Source: an uncultured Anaerococcus sp. (GTDB lineage: Bacteria > Bacillota > Clostridia > Tissierellales > Peptoniphilaceae). From it: a DNA stretch of 20,910 nt. Shown in pieces: positions 6,402 through 13,751 of the stretch (the first letter of the stretch is position 1; every line of letters starts with the position of its first letter). The stretch lies in assembly GCA_943913325.1 (NCBI GenBank), contig CALTXP010000026.1, positions 1 to 20,910 on the forward strand, given 5' to 3'. The position numbers were made by a program, and so were the translations under genes. The notes beneath the pieces were generated by a model, which was not told the DNA's origin, made no database searches, and worked only from the letters and a program-made list of their open reading frames with translations.

Positions 6402-8183
6402 ATGCAAAGAGAAGATATTGAAAAAAGATTAACTTGGGATACTAGCTTAATTTATAAAAATGATGATGAGTTTTATAAAGAAATAGAAGAAAGTAAGAAG
6501 ATTGCTGACGATTTGACCAATTATAAAGGCAAAATCACAAAAAATGCTGATACACTTTTAGATTTCTTAAAAGATTATGAAAAATTCATGAGAAAGATCT
6601 ATAAGGCTGGCGTTTATGCTTCTTTAAAAAGTGATGAAGATACTAGAGTTACAAAATATCAGGAAATGACTCAAACTATAGCTATAGTTGATTCAGAACT
6701 TTCTCAAAAATTATCATTCATTACTCCAGAAATCCTATCAGAAGATTATGAAAAGATAAAAACTTTATTAGAAGAAAAAGAAGAACTTAAGGAATATGAA
6801 CATTATTTTGAAGATATGTTTAGGAATAAAGATCATGTTCTAAGTGAAGATCAAGAGAAAATCATAGCTAGTTTTTCAAAGCTAAGTGAAAACCCTGTAT
6901 CAACTTATATGATCTTTTCTAATGCAGATATGAAATTTCCATCTGTTGAGAAAGATGGGGAAGAGGTTTATTTATCTGATGCAAACTTTACACTACTTGA
7001 AGAAGATAAGGATAGAGATTTTAGACGCAGAGTTTATGAAACTTATTATGGAGTATATAAGCAATTTGAAAATACAGCAGCTTCATTACTTGATGGAGAG
7101 ATTACAAGCCACAATATAGTTTCTAAGCTTAGAGGATATGACTCAGCACGTCAGATGAGCCTATTTGTTAATAATCTTGATGAAGAAATATATGATAACT
7201 TATTAGAAGTAGTACACGATAATATGGATATTCATAGAGATTACACTAGCTTAAGAAAAGAGTTCTTAGGTGTTGATGATTTAGGATTCCATGATATCTA
7301 CGTTCCACTTGTAAAAGATTATGATAGAAAGATAGAATTTGATGAAGCTCGCGATATAGTTCTAGAAGCAATAAAACCATTAGGTGAAGAATATGTAAAA
7401 GTTGCTCGAAAGGGATTTGAGCAAAGATGGTTTGATGTAATGCCTAATGAAGGTAAAAGATCTGGTGCTTATTCATCAGGATCCTATGATACCCAACCAT
7501 ACATCTTACTTAACCATACAGATAGCATAGGAGATGTATTTACTATTGCTCATGAACTTGGACATTCTATGCATTCATATTATACAAGGAAGACTCAGCC
7601 ATTTATTTACGGGTCATACTCTATATTTTTAGCAGAAATTGCATCTACAACAAATGAGTTATTATTGTTAGATTATATGTTGGAGAATAGTCAAAGTGAA
7701 GAAGAAACAGCTTATCTACTAAACTATTTTGTAAACCAATTCAAATCTACAGTATTTAGACAAACTTTATTTGCAGAATTTGAACACGAAGTAAATAAAT
7801 TAGTAGCAAAAGGAGAGCCAATTCCAGCTGCAAAATTAGATCAAATCTACGGAGACTTAAACCGTGATTACTTTGGTAAAGATATAAATGTAGATGAATT
7901 TATTTCTACAGAGTGGTCAAGAATACCACACTTTTATATGTTCTATTATGTATTCCAATATGCAACAGGATTTATGTCTGCAGTAGCACTTAGCCAAAAA
8001 ATCTTAAAGGGAACAGATGAAGATAGAAAAGCTTATTTAGATTATCTAAAAGCTGGAGAAAGTGAGTATCCAATAGATGTACTTAAAAAAGCTGGCGTTG
8101 ATATGACAAATAAAGATGCTATGCAAAAAGCTATGGATGTAGCAAGAGATGCATTAGAAGATTTAAGAAGAGCAATAATGTAA
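6402..8183 (+). CDS. pepF: Oligoendopeptidase F (M3B metallopeptidase)
   Basis: 593 residues, normal for PepF (about 600). A cytoplasmic zinc peptidase that degrades short peptides. The zinc site is AHELGHSMHS: His384, Glu385 (catalytic) and His388, with the third ligand Glu412 in LAEIASTTNE. The N-terminal half is the helical PepF domain (WDTSLIYKNDDEFYKEIEE near the start). Downstream blocks RQTLFAEFEHEV and QYATGFMSAVALSQKIL are family-typical. The ATG has AAGGAGAGAG upstream at a good distance. It is the third gene after the rhomboid and lipoprotein genes and probably co-transcribed. A convergent terminator follows at 8257-8293. Confidence 0.97.
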   Translation: MQREDIEKRLTWDTSLIYKNDDEFYKEIEESKKIADDLTNYKGKITKNADTLLDFLKDYEKFMRKIYKAGVYASLKSDEDTRVTKYQEMTQTIAIVDSELSQKLSFITPEILSEDYEKIKTLLEEKEELKEYEHYFEDMFRNKDHVLSEDQEKIIASFSKLSENPVSTYMIFSNADMKFPSVEKDGEEVYLSDANFTLLEEDKDRDFRRRVYETYYGVYKQFENTAASLLDGEITSHNIVSKLRGYDSARQMSLFVNNLDEEIYDNLLEVVHDNMDIHRDYTSLRKEFLGVDDLGFHDIYVPLVKDYDRKIEFDEARDIVLEAIKPLGEEYVKVARKGFEQRWFDVMPNEGKRSGAYSSGSYDTQPYILLNHTDSIGDVFTIAHELGHSMHSYYTRKTQPFIYGSYSIFLAEIASTTNELLLLDYMLENSQSEEETAYLLNYFVNQFKSTVFRQTLFAEFEHEVNKLVAKGEPIPAAKLDQIYGDLNRDYFGKDINVDEFISTEWSRIPHFYMFYYVFQYATGFMSAVALSQKILKGTDEDRKAYLDYLKAGESEYPIDVLKKAGVDMTNKDAMQKAMDVARDALEDLRRAIM

Positions 8184-8256
8184 AACTATTTGTAAAAATA
8201 TTATTATATTTTTTAATATCAATAGTATAATATACTGGAATGGATGGAAAAATGGA

Positions 8257-8293
8257 AAGACTGTCTTAGAATCTTTATTTCTAAAACAGTCTT
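8257..8293. terminator. Bidirectional terminator between pepF and the NSS transporter gene
   Basis: AAGACTGT (8257-8264) and ACAGTCTT (8286-8293) form a stem extended by TTAGAA/TTCTAA, with a short loop. A T-rich tract follows on the plus side (TATGTATTTTG), and TTTCCATTTTT follows on the minus side. It lies between convergent genes. Confidence 0.8.
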
Positions 8294-8305
8294 ATGTATT
8301 TTGTT

Positions 8306-9646
8306 TTAGCCGATACCACCACAGATTATTCCGGCTACTAAAGCAATTAAAGTTAACAAGCAATATATATATTTACCTAATGGATAGAACCATTTACCAA
8401 TAGGTTTATTTGCTCCAGTGTTAACTTCGCTTTCCACCCATTCTCTACTATTAAGCCAAAAGAACATTACCGCAGCAAGTAATGCACCTAGCGGAGCTGC
8501 GTAAATTGACACTGCATCCATCCATGAACCTACTATTCCTTGTATAAATAGTGCTATAATTAAACCACCAATATTTATTATAGCTGTAGCTATTCTTCTA
8601 TTTACCTTAAATTTTTCTTCTATATAAGCTACTGGAGCTTCAAATAGGTTTATAATTGAACTAACTCCAGCAAAAAGTATACATATGTAAAGAACTATTC
8701 CTATAATCCTCCCAGCATTCATTTTATTTACAACACTAACTAAGTAAATAAACATTAAACCAGGGCCACCTTCATTTAGCTCAGCTCCACCTATTGCCAC
8801 AGCTGGAATTATTACTAATGATGATAGTAAAGCGATAAGTATATCTGATAGAACTACATAAAATGCAGAATTAGGTATATCTTCACTTCTATTTAAGTAG
8901 GAGCCATATATTATAGATCCATTACCAGATATTGATAGGGAAAAGAATGCTTGTCCGAAAGCAAATATCCACACTCTTATGTCTTTTAATCCACGTGGAT
9001 CAAGTCTAAATATATAATGATAACCCTCTGTAGAACCATCTTGAAATCCTATGTATATAGCTAGCAATATGAACATTATAAATAATGATGGAATTAGAAA
9101 TCTATTGGCTTTTTCAATTCCGTTAGCAATCCCCAGAGACATTATACATAAAGATACTATAGCTGCTATAATTATCCATCCATTATTGCCCCATGGGCTT
9201 GCAGAGCTTTCAAAAGTTTTTGTAATGATATTCATATTTGATCCCATGGAATACATACTTCCATTTACAGCCATAAATGTATATTTGAATATCCACCCCA
9301 TGACACATAAGTATCCTACAGCTAATGAAAACGATGCCAAGATAGGTATAATTCCTAAGATTTCTCCTATTTTTCTATTACCATGTTTTTCTGTAGATAA
9401 GCCAAAAGCGCCAACAGGACCTGATTTAGCAGCTCTACCAAATGTAAATTCCTCAATCACACCTGTTGAACCTATTAAAATAACAAAGAGAAGGAAAGGT
9501 AATAAAAAGGTCATGCCTCCCCATTGTGATACCATTACAGGAAGTCTCCATAAATTTCCCATTCCAACTGCTGAACCAATACATGCTAGGATAAAACCCC
9601 ACTTACTAGTAAAACTATCTCTTGTATATGCTGTATTTTCAGTCAT
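8306..9646 (-). CDS. Sodium-dependent amino acid transporter (NSS/SNF family)
   Basis: 446 residues from the ATG at 9646. GAGGG (plus 9655-9659) is 8 bases upstream; the ATG 21 bases further out (9667) has only a distant AGGAG. The N-terminal unwound helix has SKWGFILACIGSAVGMGNLW (14-33) followed by RLPV, the NSS signature (usually GNxWRFP; here Leu replaces Phe). About 11-12 membrane segments, and length typical of bacterial MhsT/TnaT-like members that import hydrophobic and aromatic amino acids with sodium. It lies downstream of tnaA on the same strand, separated by a perfect hairpin, so tryptophan uptake for tryptophanase is the likely role. It is a close paralogue of the transporter at 13743-15098; both end in GGIG. 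Confidence 0.93.
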   Translation of the reverse strand: MTENTAYTRDSFTSKWGFILACIGSAVGMGNLWRLPVMVSQWGGMTFLLPFLLFVILIGSTGVIEEFTFGRAAKSGPVGAFGLSTEKHGNRKIGEILGIIPILASFSLAVGYLCVMGWIFKYTFMAVNGSMYSMGSNMNIITKTFESSASPWGNNGWIIIAAIVSLCIMSLGIANGIEKANRFLIPSLFIMFILLAIYIGFQDGSTEGYHYIFRLDPRGLKDIRVWIFAFGQAFFSLSISGNGSIIYGSYLNRSEDIPNSAFYVVLSDILIALLSSLVIIPAVAIGGAELNEGGPGLMFIYLVSVVNKMNAGRIIGIVLYICILFAGVSSIINLFEAPVAYIEEKFKVNRRIATAIINIGGLIIALFIQGIVGSWMDAVSIYAAPLGALLAAVMFFWLNSREWVESEVNTGANKPIGKWFYPLGKYIYCLLTLIALVAGIICGGIG

Positions 9647-9671
9647 AATATCTACCCTCACAATCATAATT

Positions 9672-9711
9672 CTAATAATATCTCCTAGATAATACTAGGA
9701 GATATTATTAG
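9672..9711. repeat. Perfect 17-bp inverted repeat between tnaA and the NSS gene
   Basis: CTAATAATATCTCCTAG (9672-9688) and its exact reverse complement (9695-9711) flank a 6-base ATAATA loop. On the minus strand it begins about 5 bases after the tnaA stop and ends about 25 bases before the transporter ATG. No T-run follows on that strand, so it is not a standard terminator. The 3' arm contains AGGAG. It could be an mRNA-stabilising or processing hairpin that lowers transporter expression relative to tnaA, or an operator. Confidence 0.7.
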
Positions 9712-9715
9712 ATTA

Positions 9716-11356
9716 TTATTTTTCTTCATTTGGATATGGTTCAAGAAAAGCGTGGAAATGTCTCATAGGAAGATTGTGACCTTTTGTAATACGCATATTT
9801 GGTATGCTTTCTCTATCTTCATATAAAGCTTTTACAGCAGCTATTACATAATCTAAATGCTCTTTAGAGTACATGCTTCTATTTACTGCAAATCTAACTA
9901 CGTTTGCAACCTCTTCTTGTTGCTCAGGTGTTTTTAGATCATATTCCATAGAATAGTCACCAAGTTCTGAAACTCTGATGCCGTATCTTCTAATTAACTC
10001 TAAACTAAAACCTTCGCCAGCGAAAGTATCATGGCCTCTCTTGTTATCAAAAAATTCATCCATATTAATATAGACTCCATGTCCACCAGCTGGAAGAACT
10101 ACTCCTTTAATGCCTGCGTTATAGAATCCCTGAGCAAGATATTGGCATTGACCAACTCTCTCTGATAAGTAATTTACATCACAGCATTGATATAGACCTA
10201 CTGCTAAAGACATTATATCGTGACCAGACATTGCGCCATACGAATCATTACCATATGAAGAAATTTGTTTAACTTTTAATCTAATGCCGACATCATTTGT
10301 AACATTTCCATCTTTATCGAAGTCTGAGAAATTTTTCCAGAAAGTTCCTTTATCTCTAAATGCTAAAACTCCACCCATATTAGCATGACCATCTTTTTTA
10401 AGAGATGCTGTAAAACCATCACAGTAAGAGAACATTTCCTTTGCGATTTCTGGTATAGACTTATCTTTGTAACCATCTTCGTTTTCTTTGATGAAATAGC
10501 AGTTTTCAGCCCATCTAGCTGCATCAAACATAAATGGAATATTATATCTTTTTGCAACTTCAGCTGTTTTTCTTATGCTGTTCATTGAAACTGCTTGACC
10601 GCATACTGTATTATTTGTAATTGTAGTATAGATTAGAGGTACATTTTCTGGACCAACTGTTTCAATTAATTGTTCAAGTTTTTCTATATCCATATCACCT
10701 TTGAAAGGATTTTTTTCATATTCTCCACCTTCTGGAGTTTCGAATAATAATTCTTTATTGTATAAATTTCTTGGGATTGATCCCATTTGTTTTATATTAC
10801 CTTCAGTTGTATCGAAGTGTCCGTTTGATGGTATTATAAATTGTTTTTCTGGATATCTCTCATTTAAAATATTTCTAACTATTTCAAAGAGCATAGATTC
10901 TGCTGCTCTTCCTTGAGGCATAAGGAAAGTATTTGGTCTTTCTAATTGACTAGCCCCCCCATTGAAAAATCCGCCTTCATATTCACATAAGTATAGCTCT
11001 TCCATTAATTTGTCTATGTCTTTTTCACCAGTTAATATTAGTTCAACAGGTTTCTTTTGATTATCGCCTCTTTCAAAGCAATCTCTAAAAGCTTCTAATA
11101 GGACGTAGTAGCCGTTATTTCTACCATAGGATTCATCTCCTAAGAACATCGCAGACCATTGTCTGTCATTAAGGGCCGTTGTACCTGAGTCTGAAAGCAT
11201 ATCTACTGTTAGCATCCCAGCTGGAAAAGCAAATTCATTATAGTGAGTTTTTTTTAGAGCTTCTTCTCTTTGTTCAATTGTAACTTCTGGAATATCTCTT
11301 TTTACAAAAGAAAAAGATTTTGGTGTTTCAACGTTTAATTTATATTCTTTAGTCAT
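9716..11356 (-). CDS. tnaA: Tryptophanase (large variant)
   Basis: 546 residues, against about 470 for classical TnaA. A fold-type I PLP enzyme that splits L-tryptophan into indole, pyruvate and ammonia. Features: LSDSGT near 54-59, GDESYGRNNGYYVL, PQGRAAES, FDTTEG (the Asp equivalent to E. coli TnaA Asp137, where tyrosine phenol-lyase has Thr), FDAARWAEN, and the PLP lysine in SLKKDG (Lys321). RVSELG has Leu where tyrosine phenol-lyase has its substrate-binding Arg. These favour tryptophanase over tyrosine phenol-lyase. About 50 extra residues (RDCFERGDNQ to near SQLERPN) lie between the GYY and PQGRA blocks. AGAGGAGAT precedes the ATG. pdxS ends 26 bases upstream, so the two form an operon. 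Confidence 0.88.
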   Translation of the reverse strand: MTKEYKLNVETPKSFSFVKRDIPEVTIEQREEALKKTHYNEFAFPAGMLTVDMLSDSGTTALNDRQWSAMFLGDESYGRNNGYYVLLEAFRDCFERGDNQKKPVELILTGEKDIDKLMEELYLCEYEGGFFNGGASQLERPNTFLMPQGRAAESMLFEIVRNILNERYPEKQFIIPSNGHFDTTEGNIKQMGSIPRNLYNKELLFETPEGGEYEKNPFKGDMDIEKLEQLIETVGPENVPLIYTTITNNTVCGQAVSMNSIRKTAEVAKRYNIPFMFDAARWAENCYFIKENEDGYKDKSIPEIAKEMFSYCDGFTASLKKDGHANMGGVLAFRDKGTFWKNFSDFDKDGNVTNDVGIRLKVKQISSYGNDSYGAMSGHDIMSLAVGLYQCCDVNYLSERVGQCQYLAQGFYNAGIKGVVLPAGGHGVYINMDEFFDNKRGHDTFAGEGFSLELIRRYGIRVSELGDYSMEYDLKTPEQQEEVANVVRFAVNRSMYSKEHLDYVIAAVKALYEDRESIPNMRITKGHNLPMRHFHAFLEPYPNEEK

Positions 11357-11382
11357 TTTAATCTCCTCTAATTATTTCTTTG

Positions 11383-12234
11383 CTATCTTAGCTCCATTAT
11401 TTGTTTAATTTCATCTGAATTGATACCTACCATTGCTTCCCCTAGGTTTTTACTTACTTCAAGTAATACTTTAGGATCTTTATAATTTTCAACTGCTCTA
11501 ACGATTGCTTTAGCTCTTTTTTCAGGTTCTCCTGATTTAAAAATTCCGCTACCTACAAAAACTCCTTCTGCTCCTAGTTGTCTCATAAGTGCAGCATCTG
11601 CTGGAGTAGCTACTCCACCTGCTGAAAAATTTAGAACTGGAAGCTTTTTATTTTCTTTTACGTATTTTAATAAATCATAATCTACTTCTAATTCTTTAGC
11701 TTTTGTATAAAGTTGATCATCTCTTAAAGCAGAAACTTCCGCTATTTCAGTATTTATAGATCTTAAATGTCTTACAGCTTGAACAACATCTCCTGTACCA
11801 GCTTCCCCTTTTGTTCTAATCATTGCTGCACCCTCCTTGATCCTTCTGAGTGCTTCAGATAAATTTCTTGCTCCACAGACAAACGGAGTCTTGAAAACCT
11901 TTTTATCAATATGATTAAAATCATCTGCTGGTGTTAATACTTCTGATTCATCTATGTAATCAATATCAAGAGCTTCTAAAATTTGTGCTTCTACAAAATG
12001 TCCGATTCTAACTTTAGCCATTACCGGAATGGATACAGAATCTTTAATTTTTAATATCATCTCTGGATCACTCATTCTGGACACGCCTCCTGCTGCTCTA
12101 ATGTCAGCTGGTACTCTTTCTAGAGCCATAACTGCTACAGCGCCAGCATCTTCTGCTATTTTAGCTTGTTCGACGTTTATTACATCCATTATAACGCCTG
12201 ATTTTAAGTTATTATTGATTGATTCAAATGCCAT
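11383..12234 (-). CDS. pdxS: Pyridoxal 5'-phosphate synthase subunit PdxS
   Basis: 283 residues (family about 290). A (beta/alpha)8 barrel that makes PLP from ribose 5-phosphate, glyceraldehyde 3-phosphate and ammonia. Visible: GVIMDV near the start (catalytic Asp), MALERVPADIRAAGGVSRMS, VMAKVRIGHFVEAQIL (Schiff-base Lys in AKVRIGH), DESEVLTPADD, TPFVCGARNL, MIRTKGEAGTG (second Lys), NFSAGGVATPADAALMRQLG and VFVGSGIFKS. No pdxT glutaminase lies beside it or elsewhere in this window, so ammonia might be used directly, or pdxT may be elsewhere. AGGAGGT is 5 bases before the ATG. It is first in a pdxS-tnaA(-transporter) unit and divergent from a MocR-like regulator. Confidence 0.96.
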   Translation of the reverse strand: MAFESINNNLKSGVIMDVINVEQAKIAEDAGAVAVMALERVPADIRAAGGVSRMSDPEMILKIKDSVSIPVMAKVRIGHFVEAQILEALDIDYIDESEVLTPADDFNHIDKKVFKTPFVCGARNLSEALRRIKEGAAMIRTKGEAGTGDVVQAVRHLRSINTEIAEVSALRDDQLYTKAKELEVDYDLLKYVKENKKLPVLNFSAGGVATPADAALMRQLGAEGVFVGSGIFKSGEPEKRAKAIVRAVENYKDPKVLLEVSKNLGEAMVGINSDEIKQIMELR

Positions 12235-12247
12235 TTCTACCTCCTAG

Positions 12248-12270
12248 CTTAATTCTAAATCAAGTATAAT
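12248..12270. promoter_or_regulatory. Divergent promoter region with candidate operator
   Basis: CTTAATTCTAAATCAAG (12248-12264) is a 7-3-7 inverted repeat with one mismatch. It abuts TATAAT (12265-12270) on the plus strand, a likely -10 of the regulator gene. The overlapping minus strand reads TATACT (12263-12268), a likely -10 for pdxS, with no good -35 at standard spacing. A weak -35 fits an activated promoter. The repeat lies where a divergent MocR-type regulator would bind. Confidence 0.42.
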
Positions 12271-12315
12271 ATAATTAAAAGTGACAAAATAAAAATAAAA
12301 AAAGGATACAGCTAA

Positions 12316-13671
12316 ATGAGTAGTAGTTTTATTTACGAAAAAGTTTACATAGATATTAAAGAAAAAATATTAAATGGAACATACAAGGAAAATTATAAAC
12401 TTCCATCTATAAGAAATCTTTCTACTAGTGCTGGAATCTCAAAAAATTCAGTAATTCATGCTTATGAACTTTTAGAAATAGAAGGACTCATTTATTCTGA
12501 TTATAGGAATGGTTATTTTGTTAGTAGAATAGATCCTCTAAATAAGAGTATCAAAAATATGGATTCTCATGAGAAAGATATACATGAAGCTTTACCATTA
12601 AAATATGATTTTTCATTTAGTGGTGTAGGTAATAAATATTTTGATTATAAGAATTTGGGTCTGTCTTTTAAAAATACCATAAATTCTAAAGATATGGATA
12701 TTATAAGTCAGGATGATCCTAAAGGCAGTTATAATTTAAGATATTCGATAAAAAAACATCTTAGTGCTGCTAGAAATATACATATAGATGAAGATCAAAT
12801 AATAATTGCTCCTGGATCTTATGAGCTACTAATGATAGTTAGATTAATTTTCCCAAATAAAGTATTTGGATTTGAGAATCCTAGCTATCAATACACTTCC
12901 AATTCTATTTTTATTAATATAGATAATATACCAATGGATATAAGTACTAATGGAGTTATTGTTGGAGATATAGATAGAAGAATAGATTTACCAGTTGTTA
13001 CTCCAGCAAGACAATTCCCTCTTACATACTTTATGGATTACAATACCAGGGTATCATTACTTAATTGGGCCAATGAAAAAGATAGTAGATACATAATAGA
13101 AAATGATTATGATGCAGAATTTAAATACAAACTAGATAAAATTTATCCGTTAATGGCTATGGATACAAATGATAAGGTTATATACTTTGGTAATTTTTCT
13201 AGAACTATAAGTCCTGCTGTAAGGATTAGTTATATGGTTTTACCTAAATATATAGTTAGAGAGCATGATGATAAGCTCCAAATTTTAAGATGCTCTGTAT
13301 CTAATTTTGTTCAAGAAGCTGTTTCTTACTTTATTGATAGAGGATATTTTGAAAAACAGGTTAATAGAATGAGGGTTCTTTATTCTAGAAAGTATGATTT
13401 TATTATGCAAAAGCTTAAAGACTCAAATTATATAAAAATATTATCAACTAATCCTGGTATATCCTTTGTTATAGAAACTATACCAGTTGATAATAAAATA
13501 TTAATAAAAAATTTAAGAGAAAAGGGAGTTAAAATCAAGCCTATAAATGGCTATACTTATGATAAAAAAGGATATGAAAATAAGTTTTTGATTGGATTTG
13601 CTAAGCTTGATTTTAAACAGATAGATAAGGGATTAGACATTATCATTCAAGAGGTTAAAAAATTATCATGA
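12316..13671 (+). CDS. MocR-type transcriptional regulator (GntR DNA-binding domain fused to aminotransferase-like domain)
   Basis: 451 residues. Residues about 5-70 form a GntR winged helix (LPSIRNLSTSAGISKNSVIH, then EGLIYSDYRNGYFV). The rest resembles aminotransferase class I as in PdxR/GabR/MocR: APGSYELLM, NPSYQYTSN, VVTPARQFPLTYFMD, ENDYDAEF (262-269) and FGNFSRTISPAVRISYM. The PLP-binding lysine usually seen in GTFSKT is Arg296 here (codon AGA, 13201-13203), so a covalent internal aldimine is not expected. It lies divergent to pdxS; its known relatives activate PLP synthesis genes. It may control pdxS-tnaA, and the effector could differ from PLP. AAAGGA lies 9 bases upstream of the ATG. 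Confidence 0.92.
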   Translation: MSSSFIYEKVYIDIKEKILNGTYKENYKLPSIRNLSTSAGISKNSVIHAYELLEIEGLIYSDYRNGYFVSRIDPLNKSIKNMDSHEKDIHEALPLKYDFSFSGVGNKYFDYKNLGLSFKNTINSKDMDIISQDDPKGSYNLRYSIKKHLSAARNIHIDEDQIIIAPGSYELLMIVRLIFPNKVFGFENPSYQYTSNSIFINIDNIPMDISTNGVIVGDIDRRIDLPVVTPARQFPLTYFMDYNTRVSLLNWANEKDSRYIIENDYDAEFKYKLDKIYPLMAMDTNDKVIYFGNFSRTISPAVRISYMVLPKYIVREHDDKLQILRCSVSNFVQEAVSYFIDRGYFEKQVNRMRVLYSRKYDFIMQKLKDSNYIKILSTNPGISFVIETIPVDNKILIKNLREKGVKIKPINGYTYDKKGYENKFLIGFAKLDFKQIDKGLDIIIQEVKKLS

Positions 13672-13718
13672 TTAAATTTATTTTGTAATAATTAGATTAG
13701 TTGTTATTTGCTGGGTTG

Positions 13719-13751
13719 ATTGGTTGAGTTATTTTTATATAATCAACCAAT
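13719..13751. terminator. Inverted repeat between convergent genes
   Basis: ATTGGTTGA (13719-13727) pairs with TCAACCAAT (13743-13751), a 9-bp stem that includes the stop codon of the transporter gene. There is no clear T-run on either strand, so a role in termination between the convergent regulator and transporter genes is only probable. Confidence 0.4.

Noticed and set aside
8226..8231. TATAAT in the pepF/NSS intergenic region as a promoter
   Set aside because: There is no -35 at a suitable distance, and it points into a terminator between convergent genes.
9051..9692. 213-residue plus-strand reading frame opposite the NSS transporter
   Set aside because: It is a shadow of the transporter coding sequence on the other strand, with no ribosome site or family motif.
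9716..11356. Tyrosine phenol-lyase as an alternative name for the tnaA product
   Set aside because: The diagnostic positions have Asp (FDTTEG) and Leu (RVSELG), as in tryptophanase, not the Thr and Arg of tyrosine phenol-lyase.
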